The notes: generated from the sequence alone by a model not told the origin. Shown: positions 1-12,790, counted from the first letter of the stretch. The stretch is DNA of 64,000 bases from Hydractinia symbiolongicarpus (GCF_029227915.1 NC_079875.1:20703001-20767000), one strand, 5' to 3'. Program-made: numbers and translations.

Positions 1-73
1 ACGACTTGGGACGTTGTAGCACATTGAGACTGGAAGGACTAGTCCAATGGTAACCGGGGCAGACAGCTGAAAC

Positions 74-88
74 CACGTGATTTACGTG
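74..88. repeat. CACGT-5-ACGTG inverted repeat in monomer
   Basis: CACGT (74-78) and ACGTG (84-88) form a dyad with spacer GATTT. The left arm is part of CACGTG, the canonical E-box core for bHLH proteins. The right arm is conserved in most monomers. The left arm is CGCGTG or a variant in the other monomer type, so full dyads occur mostly in one type and would be spaced about one or two monomers apart along the array. This is a candidate protein-binding site by shape only. Confidence 0.55.
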
Positions 89-91
89 TGA

Positions 92-130
92 GGCCTTTAT
101 TAGACTGCAAAAGGCCATATTACAGCCTTT
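92..130 (+). repeat. Representative monomer hairpin cluster
   Basis: In this monomer GGCCTTT (92-98) pairs with AAAGGCC (110-116) around an 11-nt loop. The same AAAGGC can pair instead with GCCTTT at 125-130. Two mutually exclusive stems therefore share a central arm. The arrangement recurs in most monomers of both array blocks and is the most conserved secondary-structure potential in the unit. Whether it matters for DNA extrusion, for a transcript or for recombination is unknown. Confidence 0.75.
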
Positions 131-520
131 ATAGGACTGTGCACGTAGTTAAGAAAGTTCTAAGGCCACAGCGCTAAGGAGAACAACTTGAAACGTTGTA
201 GTGCATTGAGACTGGAAGGAATAGTCCAATGGTAACCTGCGCAGGGAGATGGAACCACGTGATTTACGTGTGAGACTATATTAGACTTTAAAAGGCCATA
301 TTACAGCATTTATAGGACTGTGCACGTAGTTAAGAGTGTTCTAAAGTGACGGCGCTAAGAAAAACGACTTGGGACGTTGTAGCACATTGAGACTGGAAGG
401 ACTAGTCCAATGGTAACCGGGGCAGACAGCTGAAACCACGTGATTTACATGTGAGGCCTTTATTAGACTGCAAAAGGTCATATTACGGTCTTTATAGGAC
501 TGTGCACGTAGTTAAGAGTG

Positions 521-3500
521 TCCTAAGGCCACAGCGCTAAGGAAAACCACTTGGAACGTTGTAGTGCATTGAGACTGGAAGGAATAGTCTAATGGTAACC
601 TGCGCAGGGAGATGGAACCACGTGACTTACGTGTGAGGCTATATTAGACTTCAAAAGGCCATAATACAGCCTTTATAGGACTGTGCACGTAGTTAAGAGT
701 GTTCTAAGGCCACGGCGCTAAGGAAAACGACTTGGGAAGTTGTAGTAAATTGGCACTGGAACGACTAGTCCAATGGTAACCGGAGCAGGCAGCTGAAACC
801 ACGTGATTTACGTGTGCGGCCTTTATGAGACTGCAAAAGGCCATATTACGGTCTTTATAGGACGATGCACGTAGTTAAGAGTGTTCTAAAGCGACGTCGC
901 TAAGGAAAACGACTTGGAAAGTTGTGGCACATTGAGACTGGAACGACTAGTCCAATGGTAACCTGCAAAAGCAGCTAAAACCGCGTGATTAAAGTGTGCG
1001 GCCTTTATTAGACTGCAAAAGGCCATATTAGGGTCTTTATAGGACTGTGCACGTAGTTAAGAGTGTTCTAAGGCCACGGGGCTAAGGAGAACCACTTGGA
1101 ACGTTGTAGTGCATTAAGACTGGAAGGAATAGTCCATTGGTAACCTGCGCAGCCAGATAGAACCACGTGTTTTGCGTGTGAGGCTATATTAGACTGCAAA
1201 AGGCCATATTACAGCCTTAATAGGACGATCCACGTAGTTAAGAGTGTTCTAAGGCGACGGGGCCAAGGAGAACGACTTGGGACGTTGTGGCACATTGAGA
1301 ATGGAAGGACTAGTCCAATTGAAACCTGCGCAGACAGGTGTAACCGCGGGATTTACGTGTGAGGTCTTTATTAGACTGCAAAAGGCCATATTACAGCCTT
1401 TATAGGACTGTGCACGTAGTTAAGAGTGTTCTAAGGCGACGGTATTAATGAAAACGACTTGGGACGTTGTGGCACATTGAGACTGGAACGACTAGTCGGA
1501 TGGTAATCGACGCAGGCAGCTGAAACCGCTTGATTTACGTGTTCGGCCTTTATTGGACTGCAAAAGGCCATATTACGGTCTTTATAGGACTCTGCCCGTA
1601 GTTAAGAGTGTTCTAAGGCCACGGCGCTAAGGAGAACCACTTAGAACGTTGTGGTGCAATGAGACTGGAAGGAATAGTCCAATGGTAACCTGCACAGGCA
1701 GATGGAACCACGTGATTTACGTGTGAGGCCTTTATTACACTGCATAAGGCCATATTACAGCCTTTATAGGACGATGCACATAGTTAAGAGTGTTCTAAGG
1801 CGACGGAGCTAATAAAAAAGACTTAGGACGTTTTATCGCATTGAGACTGGAACGACTAGTCCAATGGTAACCGGCGAAAGCAGCTAAAACCGCGTGATTA
1901 AAGTGTGCGGCCTTTATTAGACTGCAAAAGGCCATATTACAGCCTTTATAGGACGATGCACGTAGTTAAGAGTGTTCTAAGGCGACGGAGCTAATGAAAA
2001 CGACTTAGGACGTTTTATCGCATTGAGACTGGAACGACTAGTCCAATGGTAACCGGCGAAAGCAGCTAAAACCGCGTGATTAAAGTGTGCGGCCTTTATT
2101 AGACTGCAAAAGGCCATATTAAGGTCTTTATAGGACTGTGCACGTAGTTAAGAGTGTTCTAAGGCCACGGGTCTAAGGAAAACCACTTGGAACGTTGTAG
2201 TGCATTGAGACTGAAAGGAATAGTCCAATGGTAATCTGTGCAGGCAGAGGCAACCACGTGATTTAAGTGTGAGGCCTTCATTACACTGCAAAAGGACATA
2301 TTACAGACTTTATAGGACGATACACGTAGTTAAGAGTGTTCTAAGGCGACGGTATTAATGAAAACGACTTGGGATGTTGTAGCGCATTGAGACTGGAACG
2401 ACTAGTCCAATGGTAACCGGCACAGGCAGCTAAACCCGCGTGATTAATGTGTGCGGCCTTTATTGGACTGCAAAAGGCCATATTACGGTCTTTATAGGAC
2501 TCTGCCCGTAGTTAAGAGTGTTCTAAGGCCACGGCGCTAAGGAGAACCACTTAGAACGTTGTGGTGCAATGAGACTGGAAGGAATAGTCCAATGGTAAGC
2601 TGCGCAGGCAAATGAAACCACGTAATTTACGTGTGTGGCCTTTATAAGACTGCAAAAGGCCATATTAGAATCTTTATAGGCCCGTGCACGTAATTAAGAG
2701 TGTTCTAAGGCCACGGCGCTAAGGAGAACCACTTGGGACGTTCTGGTGCATTGGGACTGGAACGACTAGTCCAATGATAACCGGCGCAGGCAGCTGAAAC
2801 CACGTGATTTACGTGTGAGGCCTTTATTAGACTGCAAGAGGTCATATTACGGTCTTTATAGGACTGTGCACGTAGTTAAGAGTGTCCTAAGGCCACAGCG
2901 CTAAGGAAAACCACTTGGAACGTTGTATTGCATTGAGACTGGAAGGAATAGTCTAATGGTAACCTGCGCAGGGAGATGGAACCACGTGATTTACGTGTGA
3001 GGCTATATTAGACTTCAAAAGGCCATAATACAGCCTTTATAGGACTGTGCACGTAGTTAAGAGTGTTCTAAGGCCACGGCGCTAAGGAAAACGACTTGGG
3101 ACGTTGTAGTAAATTGGCACTGGAACGACTAGTCCAATGGTAACCGGAGCAGGCAGCTGAAACCACGTGATTTACGTGTGCGGCCTTTATGAGACTGCAA
3201 AAGGCCATATTACGGTCTTTATAGGACGATGCACGTAGTTAAGAGTGTTCTAAAGCGACGTCGCTAAGGAAAACGACTTGGAAAGTTGTGGCACATTGAG
3301 ACTGGAACGACTAGTCCAATGGTAACCTGCAAAAGCAGCTAAAACCGCGTGATTAAAGTGTGCGGCATTTATTAGACTGCAAAAGGCCATATTAGGGTCT
3401 TTATAGGACTGTGCACGTAGTTAAGAGTGTTCTAAGGCCACGGGGCTAAGGAGAACCACTTGGAACGTTGTAGTGCATTAAGACTGGAAGGAATAGTCCA

Positions 3501-6500
3501 TTGGTAACCTGCGCAGCCAGATAGAACCACGTGTTTTGCGTGTGAGGCTATATTAGACTGCAAAAGGCCATATTACAGCCTTAATAGGACGATCCACGTA
3601 GTTAAGAGTGTTCTAAGGCGACGGGGCCAAGGAGAACGACTTGGAACGTTGTGGCACATTGAGAATGGAAGGACTAGTCCAATTGAAACCTGCGCAGACA
3701 GGTGTAACCACGTGATTTACGTGTGAGGTCTTTATTAGACTGCAAAAGGCCATATTACAGCCTTTATAGGACTGTGCACGTAGTTAAGAGTGTTCTAAGG
3801 CGACGGTATTAATGAAAACGACTTGGGACGTTGTGGCACATTGAGACTGGAACGACTAGTCGGATGGTAATCGACGCAGGCAGCTGAAACCGCTTGATTT
3901 ACGTGTTCGGCCTTTATTGGACTGCAAAAGGCCATATTACGGTCTTTATAGGACTCTGCCCGTAGTTAAGAGTGTTCTAAGGCCACGGCGCTAAGGAGAA
4001 CCACTTAGAACGTTGTGGTGCAATGAGACTGGAAGGAATAGTCCAATGGTAACCTGCGCAGGCAGATGGAACCACGTGATTTACGTGTGAGGCCTTTATT
4101 ACACTGCATAAGGCCATATTACAGCCTTTATAGGACGATGCACATAGTTAAGAGTGTTCTAAGGCGACGGAGCTAATAAAAACGACTTAGGACGTTTTAT
4201 CGCATTGAGACTGGAACGACTAGTCCAATGGTAACCGGCGAAAGCAGCTAAAACCGCGTGATTAAAGTGTGCGGCCTTTATTAGACTGCAAAAGGCCATA
4301 TTACAGCCTTTATAGGACGATGCACGTAGTTAAGAGTGTTCTAAGGCGACGGAGCTAATGAAAACGACTTAGGACGTTTTATCGCATTGAGATTGGAACG
4401 ACTAGTCCAATGGTAACCGGCGAAAGCAGCTAAAACCGCGTGATTAAAGTGTGCGGCCTTTATTAGACTGCAAAAGGCCATATTGAGGTCTTTATAGGAC
4501 TGTGCACGTAGTTAAGAGTGTTCTAAGGCCACGGGGCTAAGAAGAACCACTTGGAACGTTGTAGTGCATTGAGACTGGAAGGAATAGTCCAATGGTAATC
4601 TGTGCAGGCAGAGGCAACCACGTGATTTACGTGTGAGGCCTTCATTACACTGCAAAAGGACATATTACAGACTTTATAGGACGATACACGTAGTTAAGAG
4701 TGTTCTAAGGCGACGGTATTAATGAAAACGACTTGGGATGTTGTAGCGCATTGAGACTGGAACGACTAGTCCAATGGTAACCGGCACAGGCAGCTAAAAC
4801 CGCGTGATTAAAGTGTGCGGCCTTTATGAGCCTGCAAAAGGCTATATTACGGTCTTTATAGGACGATGCACGTAGTTAAGAGTGTTCTAAAGCGACGGCG
4901 CTAAGGAAAACGACTTGGGACGTTGTGGCACATTGAGACTGGAACGACTAGTCGGATGGTAATCGACGCAGGCAGCTGAAACCGCTTGATTTACGTGTGC
5001 GGCCTTTATTGGACTGCAAAAGGCCATATTACGGTCTTTATAGGACTCTGCCCGTAGTTAAGAGTGTTCTAAGGCCACGGCGCTAAGGAGAACCACTTAA
5101 AACGTTGTGGTGCAATGAGACTGGAAGGAATAGTCCAATGGTAATCTGTGCAGGCAGAGGCAACCACGTGATTTACGTGTGAGGCCTTCATTACACTGCA
5201 AAAGGACATATTACAGACTTTATAAGACGATACACGTAGTTAAGAGTGTTCTAAGGCGACGGTATTAATGAAAACGACTTGGGATGTTGTAGCGCATTGA
5301 GACTGGAACGACTAGTCCAATGGTAACCGGCACAGGCAGCTAAAACCGCGTGATTAAAGTGTGCGGCCTTTATGAGCCTGCAAAAGGCTATATTACGGTC
5401 TTTATAGGACGATGCACGTAGTTAAGAGTGTTCTAAAGCGACGGCGCTAAGGAAAACGACTTGGGACGTTGTGGCACATTGAGACTGGAACGACTAGTCG
5501 GATGGTAATCGACGCAGGCAGCTGAAACCGCTTGATTTACGTGTGCGGCCTTTATTGGACTGCAAAAGGCCATATTACGGTCTTTATAGGACTCTGCCCG
5601 TAGTTAAGAGTGTTCTAAGGCCACGGCGCTAAGGAGAACCACTTAAAACGTTGTGGTGCAATGAGACTAGAAGGAATAGTCCAATGGTAACCTGCGCAGG
5701 CAGATGGAACCACGTGATTTTCGTGTGAGGCATTTATTAGACTGCAAAAGGTCATATAACAGCATTTATAGGACTGTGCACGTAGTTAAGAGTGTTCTAA
5801 GGCGACGGAGCTATTGAAAACGACTTGGGACGTTTTATCGCATTGAGACTGGAACAACTAGTCCAATGGTAACCGGCGAAAGCAGCTAAAACAGCGTGAT
5901 TAAAGTGTGCGGCCTTTATTAGACTGCAAAAGGCCATATTACGGTCTTTATAGGACGATGCACGTAGTTAAGAGTGTTCTAAAGCGACGTCGCTAAGGAA
6001 AACGACTTGGAAAGTTGTGGCACATTGAGACTGGAACGACTAGTCCAATGGTAGCCTGCAAAAGCAGCTAAAACCGCGTGATTAAAGTGTGCGGCCTTTA
6101 TTAGACTGCAAAAGGCCATATTAGGGTCTTTATAGGACTGTGCACGTAGTTAAGAGTGTTCTAAGGCCACGGGGCTAAGGACAACCACTTGGAACGTTGT
6201 AGTGCATTAAGACTGGAAGGAATAGTCCATTGGTAACCTGCGCAGCCAGATAGAACCACGTGTTTTGCGTGTGAGGCTATATTAGACTGCAAAAGGCCAT
6301 ATTACAGCCTTAATAGGACGATCCACGTAGTTAAGAGTGTTCTAAGGCGACGGGGCCAAGGAGAACGACTTGGGACGTTGTGGCACATTGAGAATGGAAG
6401 GACTAGTCCAATTGAAACCTGCGCAGACAGGTGTAACCACGTGATTTACGTGTGAGGTCTTTATTAGACTGCAAAAGGCCATATTACAGCCTTTATAGGA

Positions 6501-8690
6501 CTGTGCACGTAGTTAAGAGTGTTCTAAGGCGACGGTATTAATGAAAACGACTTGGGACGTTGTGGCACATTGAGACTGGAACGACTAGTCGGATGGTAAT
6601 CGACGCAGGCAGCTGAAACCGCTTGATTTACGTGTTCGGACTTTATTGGACTGCAAAAGGCCATATTACGGTCTTTATAGGACTCTGCCCGTAGTTAAGA
6701 GTGTTCTAAGGCCACGGCGCTAAGGAGAACCACTTAGAACGTTGTGGTGCAATTAGACTGGAAGGAATAGTCCAATGGTAACCTGCGCAGGCAGATGGAA
6801 CCACGTGATTTACGTGTGAGGCCTTTATTACACTGCATAAGGCCATATTACAGCCTTTATAGGACGATGCACATAGTTAAGAGTGTTCTAAGGCGACGGA
6901 GCTAATAAAAACGACTTAGGACGTTTTATCGCATTGAGACTGGAACGAGTAGTCCAATGGTAACCGGCGAAAGCAGCTAAAACCGCGTGATTAAAGTATG
7001 CGGCCTTTATTAGACTGCAAAAGGCCATATTACAGCCTTTATAGGACGATGCACGTAGTTAAGAGTGTTCTAAGGCGACGGAGCTAATGAAAACGACTTA
7101 GGACGTTTTATCGCATTGAGATTGGAACGACTAGTCCAATGGTAACCGGCGAAAGCAGCTAAAACCGCGTGATTAAAGTGTGCGGCCTTTATTAGACTGC
7201 AAAAGGCCATATTGAGGTCTTTATAGGACTGTGCACGTAGTTAAGAGTGTTCTAAGGCCACGGGGCTAAGGAGAACCACTTGGAACGTTGTAGTGCATTG
7301 AGACTGGAAGGAATAGTCCAATGGTAATCTGTGCAGGCAGAGGCAACCACGTGATTTACGTGTGAGGCCTTCATTACACTGCAAAAGGACATATTACAGA
7401 CTTTATAGGACGATACACGTAGTTAAGAGTGTTCTAAGGCGACGGTATTAATGAAAACGACTTGGGATGTTGTAGCGCATTGAGACTGGAACGACTAGTC
7501 CAATGGTAACCGGCACAGGCAGCTAAAACCGCGTGATTAAAGTGTGCGGCCTTTATGAGCCTGCAAAAGGCTATATTACGGTCTTTATAGGACGATGCAC
7601 GTAGTTAAGAGTGTTCTAAAGCGACGGCGCTAAGGAAAACGACTTGGGACGTTGTGGCACATTGAGACTGGAACGACTAGTCGGATGGTAATCGACGCAG
7701 GCAGCTGAAACCGCTTGATTTACGTGTGCGGCATTTATTGGACTGCAAAAGGCCATATTACGGTCTTTATAGGACTCTGCCCGTAGTTAAGAGTGTTCTA
7801 AGGCCACGGCGCTAAGGAGAACCACTTAAAACGTTGTGGTGCAATGAGACTGGAAGGAATAGTCCAATGGTAATCTGTGCAGGCAGAGGCAACCACGTGA
7901 TTTACGTGTGAGGCCTTCATTACACTGCAAAAGGACATATTACAGACTTTATAGGACGATACACGTAGTTAAGAGTGTTCTAAGGCGACGGTATTAATGA
8001 AAACGACTTGGGATGTTGTAGCGCATTGAGACTGGAACGACTAGTCCAATGGTAACCGGCACAGGCAGCTAAAACCGGGTGATTAAAGTGTGCGGCCTTT
8101 ATGAGCCTGCAAAAGGCTATATTACGGTCTTTATAGGACGATGCACGTAGTTAAGAGTGTTCTAAAGCGACGGCGCTAAGGAAAACGACTTGGGACGTTG
8201 TGGCACATTGAGACTGGAACGACTAGTCGGATGGTAATCGACGCAGGCAGCTGAAACCGCTTGATTTACGTGTGCGGTCTTTATTGGACTGCAAAAGGCC
8301 ATATTACGGTCTTTATAGGACTCTGCCCGTAGTTAAGAGTGTTCTAAGGCCACGGCGCTAAGGAGAACCACTTAAAACGTTGTGGTGCAATGAGACTGGA
8401 AGGAATAGTCCAATGGTAACCTGCGCAGGCAGATGGAACCACGTGATTTTCGTGTGAGGCATTTATTAGACTGCAAAAGGTCATATAACAGCATTTATAG
8501 GACTGTGCACGTAGTTAAGAGTGTTCTAAGGCGACGGAGCTATTGAAAACGACTTGGGACGTTTTATCGCATTGAGACTGGAACAACTAGTCCAATGGTA
8601 ACCGGCGAAAGCAGATGAAACAGCGTGATTAAAGTGTGCGGCCTTTATTAGACTGCAAAAGGCCATACTAAGGTCTTTATAGGACTGTGC
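521..8690 (+). repeat. Three successive higher-order repeat copies (13-mer, then 15-mer)
   Basis: Rare monomer variants recur at fixed distances. The TCCTAAGG variant lies at 521 and 2885, 2364 bp apart. The ACGTCGC variant lies at 894, 3258 and 5987, spacings 2364 and 2729. The TTGAAACCTGCGCAGACAGG variant lies near 1320, 3684 and 6411. These spacings equal 13 and 15 units of about 181.8 bp. The longer second copy includes an internal three-monomer duplication, seen as repeats of the GGGATGTTGTAGCGC unit about 546 bp apart near 4731 and 5277. Past about 8.7 kb the order becomes mosaic. Copy limits are approximate because they were placed by eye from landmarks. Confidence 0.85.
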
Positions 8691-11600
8691 ACGTAGTTAA
8701 GAGTGTTCTAAGGCCACGGGGCTAAGGAGAACGACTTGGGACGTTGTGACACATTGAGAATGGAAGAACTAGTCCAATTGAAACCTGCGCAGACAGGTGT
8801 AACCACGTGATTTACGTGTGAGGCCTTTATTAGCCTGCAAAAGGCCATATTACAGCCTTTATAGGACTGTGCACGTAGTTAAGAGTGTTCTAAGGCGACG
8901 GTATTAATGAAAACGACTTGGGATGTTGTAGCGCATTGAGACTGGAACGACTAGTCCAATGGTAACCGGCACAGGCAGCTAAAACCGCGTTATTAAAGTG
9001 TGCGGCCTTTATTGGACTGCAAAAGGCCATATTACGGTCTTTATAGGACTCTGCTCGTAGTTAAGAGTGTTCTAAGGCCACGGCGCTAAGGAGAACCACT
9101 TGGGACGTTTTAGTGCATTGGGACTGGAACGACTAATCCAATGGTAACCGGCGCAGGCAGCTGAAACCACGTGATTTACGTGTGCGGCCTTTATTGGACT
9201 GCAAAAGGCCATATTACAGCCTTTATAGCACTGTGCACGTAGTTAAGAGTGTTCTAAAGCCACGGCACTAAGGAAAACGGCTTGGAACGTTGTAGTGCAA
9301 TGAGACTGGAAGGAATAGTCCAATGGTAACCTGCGCAGGCAGAGGGAACCACGTGATTTACGTGTGAGGCCTTCATTACACTGCAAAAGGCCATATTGCA
9401 GCCTTTATAGGACGATACACGTAGTTAAGAGTGTTCTAAGGCCACGGCGCTAAGGAGAACCACTTGGAACGTTGTAGTGCATTGAGACAGGAAGGAATAG
9501 TTCATTGGTAACCTGCGCAGGCAGATAGAACCACGTGATTTGCTTTTGAGGCTATATTAGACTGCAAAAGGCCATATTACTGCCTTAATAGGACGATCCA
9601 CGTAGTTAAGAGTGTTCTGAAGCAACGGCGCTAAGGAAAACGACTTGGGACGTTGTGGCACATTGAGAATGGAAGGACTAGTTCAATTGAAACCTGCCCA
9701 GACAGGTGTAACCACGTGATTTACGTGTGAGGCCTTTATTAGACTGCAAAAGGCCATATTAAAGCCTTTATAGGACTGTGCACGTAGTTAAGAGTGTTCT
9801 AAGGCGACGGTATCAATGAAAACGACATGGGATGTTGTAGCGCATTGAGACTGGAATGACTAGTCGAATGGTAATCGACGCAGGCAGCTGAAACCGCTTG
9901 ATTTACGTGTGCGGCCTTTAATGGACTGCAAAAGGCCATATTACGGTCTTTATAGGACTCTGCCTGTAGTTAAGAGTGTTCTAAGGCCACGGCGCTAAGG
10001 AGAACCACTTAGAACGTTGTAGTGCAATGAGACTGGAAGGAATTGTCCAATGGTAACCTGCGCAGGCAGATGGAACCACGTGATTTACGTGTGATGCTTT
10101 TATTAGACTGCAAAAGGCCATATTACAGCCTTTATAGGACTGTGCACGTAGTTAATAGTGTTCTAAGGCGACGGTATTAATGAAAACGACTTGGGATGTT
10201 GTAGCGCATTGAGACTGGAACGACTAGTCCAATGGTAACCGGCACAGACAGCTAAAACCGCGTTATTAAAGTGTGCGGCCTTTATTACACTGCATAAGGC
10301 CATATTACAGCCTTTATAGGACGATGCACATAGTTAAGAGTGTTCTAAAGCCACGGCGCTAAGGAGAACCACTTGGGACGTTGTGGCACATTGAGAATGG
10401 AAGGACTAGTTCAATTGAAACCTGCCCAGACAGGTGTAACCACGTGATTTACGTGTGAGGCCTTTATTAGACTGCAAAAGGCCATATTACAGCCTTTATA
10501 GGACTGTGCACGTAGTTAAGAGTGTTCTAAGGCGACGGTATCAATGAAAACGACATGGGATGTTGTAGCGCATTGAGACTGGAATGACTAGTCGAATGGT
10601 AATCGACGCAGGCAGCTGAAACCGCTTGATTTACGTGTGCGGCCTTTAATGGACTGCAAAAGGCCATATTACGGTCTTTATAGGACTCTGCCTGTAGTTA
10701 AGAGTGTTCTAAGGCCACGGCGCTAAGGAGAACCACTTAGAACGTTGTGGTGCAATGAGACTGGAAGGAATTGTCCAATGGTAACCTGCGCAGGCAGATG
10801 GAACCACGTGATTTACGTGTGATGCTTTTATTAGACTGCAAAAGGCCATATTACAGCCTTTATAGGACTGTGCACGTAGTTAAGAGTGTTCTAAAGCGAC
10901 GGTATTAATGAAAACGACTTGGGATGTTGTAGCGCATTGAGACTGGAACGACTAGTCCAATGGTAACCGGCACAGACAGCTAAAACCGCGTTATTAAAGT
11001 GTGCGGCCTTTATTGGACTCCAAAAGGCCATATTACGTCTTTATAGGACGATGCACGTAGTTAAGAGTGTTCTAAAGCGACGGCGCTAAGGAAAACGACT
11101 TGGGACGTTGTGGCACATTGAGACTGGAAGGACTAGTCGGATGGTAATCGACGCAGGCAGCTGAAACCGCTTGATTTACGTGTTCGGCCTTTATTGGACT
11201 GCAAAAAAGGCCATGTTACGGTCCTTATAGGACTCTGCCCGTAGTTAAGAGTGTTCTAAGGCCACGGCGCTAAGGAGAACCACTTAGAACGTTGTGGTGC
11301 AATGAGACTGGAAGGAATAGTCCAATGGTAACATGCGCAGGCAGATGGAACTACGTGATTTACGTGTGAGGCCTTTATTACACTGCATAAGGCCATATTA
11401 CAGCCTTTATAGGACGATGCACATAGTTAAGAGTGTTCTAAGGCGACGGAGCTAATGAAAACGACTTAGGACGTTTTATCGCATTGAAACTGGAACGACT
11501 AGTCCAAAGGTAACCGGCGAAAGCAGCTAAAACCGCGTGATTAAAGTGTGCTGCCTTTATTAGACTGCAAAAGGTCATATTAAGGTCTTTATAGGACTGT

Positions 11601-12520
11601 GCACGTAGTTAAGAGTGTTCTAAGGCCACGGGGCTAAGGAGAACCACTTGGAAAGTTGTAGTGCATTGAGACTGGAAGGAATAGTCTAATGGTAACCTGC
11701 GCAGGCAGAGGCAACCACGTGATTTACGTGTGCGGCCCTTATTGGACTGCAAAAAGCCATATTACGGTCTTTATAGGACTGTGCACGTAGGTAAGAGTGT
11801 TCTAAGGCCACGGCGCTAAGAAGAACCACTTAAACCGTTGTGGTGCATTGAGACTAAAAGGAAAAGTCCAATGGTAACCTGTGCAGGCAGGTGTAACCAC
11901 GTGATTTACGTGTGCGGCCCTTATTGGACTGCAAAAGGCCATATTACGGTCTTTATAGGACTGTGCACGTAGGTAAGAGTGTTCTAAGGCCACGGCGCTA
12001 AGGAGAACTACTTGGAACGTTGTAGTGCAATGAGACTGGAAGGAATAGTCCAATGGTAACCTACGCAGGGAGATGGAACCACGTGATTTACGTGTGAGAC
12101 TATATTAGACTTTAAAAGGCCATATTACAGCCTTTATAGGACTGTGCACGTAGTTAAAAGTGTTCTAAAGCCACGGCGCTAAGGAAAACGACTTGGGACG
12201 TTGTAGCACATTGCGACTGGAAAGACTAGTCCAATGGTAACCGGCGCAGGCAACTCAAACCGCGTGATTTAAGTGTGCGGCCTTTATTAGACTGCAAAAG
12301 GCCATACTAAGGTCTTTTTGGGACTGTGCACGTAGTTAAGAGTATTATAAGGCCACGGCGCTAAGAAGAACCACTTAAACCGTTGTGGTGCATTGAGACT
12401 AAAAGGAAAAGTCCAATGGTAACCTGTGCAGGCAGATCACCACGTGAATTACGTGTGAGGCCTTTATTAGACTGGAAAAGGGCATATTTCAGCCTTTATA
12501 AGATTGTGCCCATAGTTAAG

Positions 12521-12522
12521 AG
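12521..12522 (+). repeat. Left target-site duplication (AG)
   Basis: The satellite sequence GTTAAGAG stops here and CCCAGCCGGC begins. The AG is repeated at 15676-15677, immediately after the right terminus. The uninterrupted sequence TTAAGAGTGTTCT, with a single AG, is seen at the paralogous empty site around 18949. Confidence 0.8.
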
Positions 12523-12550
12523 CCCAGCCGGCACAAGACGTTTTAAAGAC
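12523..12550 (+). repeat. Left terminal inverted repeat
   Basis: It starts CCCAGCCGGCACAAGACG and matches the reverse complement of the right end perfectly for 11 bp, then imperfectly. The terminus contains the 6-bp palindrome GCCGGC. Confidence 0.85.
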
Positions 12551-12673
12551 GCCTTTTCTGGAGCTTTTTTGCGCATGAGATATGCGCGCACCCGAAATAC
12601 GTCTTTTATACGTCTTTAAAACGCATGTGTCAGACGCACATTTTAAAGGCGTCTTTAATGCGTCTTTTTCAGG

Positions 12674-12706
12674 CACGGTCTTTTTCGTTTGTGATAAAAG
12701 ACCGTG
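12674..12706. repeat. Perfect 11-bp hairpin in the left subterminal zone
   Basis: CACGGTCTTTT (12674-12684) and AAAAGACCGTG (12696-12706) are exact reverse complements separated by 11 nt. Both arms contain variants of the subterminal CGTCTTT motif, so the hairpin is two inverted copies of the putative binding site. Confidence 0.8.
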
Positions 12707-12790
12707 TCTTTTTCGTGCATAATTAAGACGCGCATTTGAAACACGCAAAAAAGATCGAATAAAGACCGGTTTTTATTCGTGATATAATTG

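Larger units (their letters stand above)
1..12522 (+). repeat. 182-bp satellite array, left block (about 69 monomers)
   Basis: Head-to-tail copies of a unit of about 182 bp fill this block and continue beyond the left edge. The landmark CTTG of successive units falls at 5, 187, 368 and 550. Each unit carries the same ordered landmarks: ACTTGGGACGTTGTAG, GACTAGTCCAATGGTAACC, ACGTGATTTACGTGTG, GGCCTTTATTAGACTGC, TTTATAGGACTGTGCACG and GTTAAGAGTGTTCTAAGG. Two broad types often alternate. One has GGAACGACTAGTCC, an AGCTGAAACC or AGCTAAAACC stretch and a CGCGTGATT box. The other has GGAAGGAATAGTCC, AGATGGAACC and CACGTGATT. I see no gene, RNA gene or dispersed element inside. Reading frames of 60-93 codons on both strands are repeat-derived and not annotated as genes. 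A role in centromere or heterochromatin is an inference from unit length and organisation only. Confidence 0.97.
12523..12790 (+). repeat. Left subterminal repeat zone of the element
   Basis: A dense, irregular series of CGTCTTT and GCGTCTTT motifs, with a few AAAGACGC copies near the tip, covers about 270 bp. It is more CpG-rich than the element interior. Clusters like this are usually transposase-binding sites in DNA transposons, so a cis-acting role is inferred from position. No coding capacity is supported here; the open frames at 12383-12619 (plus) and 12467-12748 (minus) straddle the satellite/element junction and are fortuitous. Confidence 0.7.

Noticed and set aside
1-12522. Hammerhead ribozyme in the satellite, as known for some animal satellites
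   Set aside because: I looked for the CTGANGA and GAAA core on both strands of a typical unit and did not find the CTGANGA part.
1-12522. tRNA- or 5S-derived repeat origin
   Set aside because: No recognisable A-box/B-box pair at the right spacing was seen in the unit.
12383-12748. Open frames across the left transposon junction on both strands
   Set aside because: They mix satellite and subterminal-repeat sequence and have no recognisable domain.
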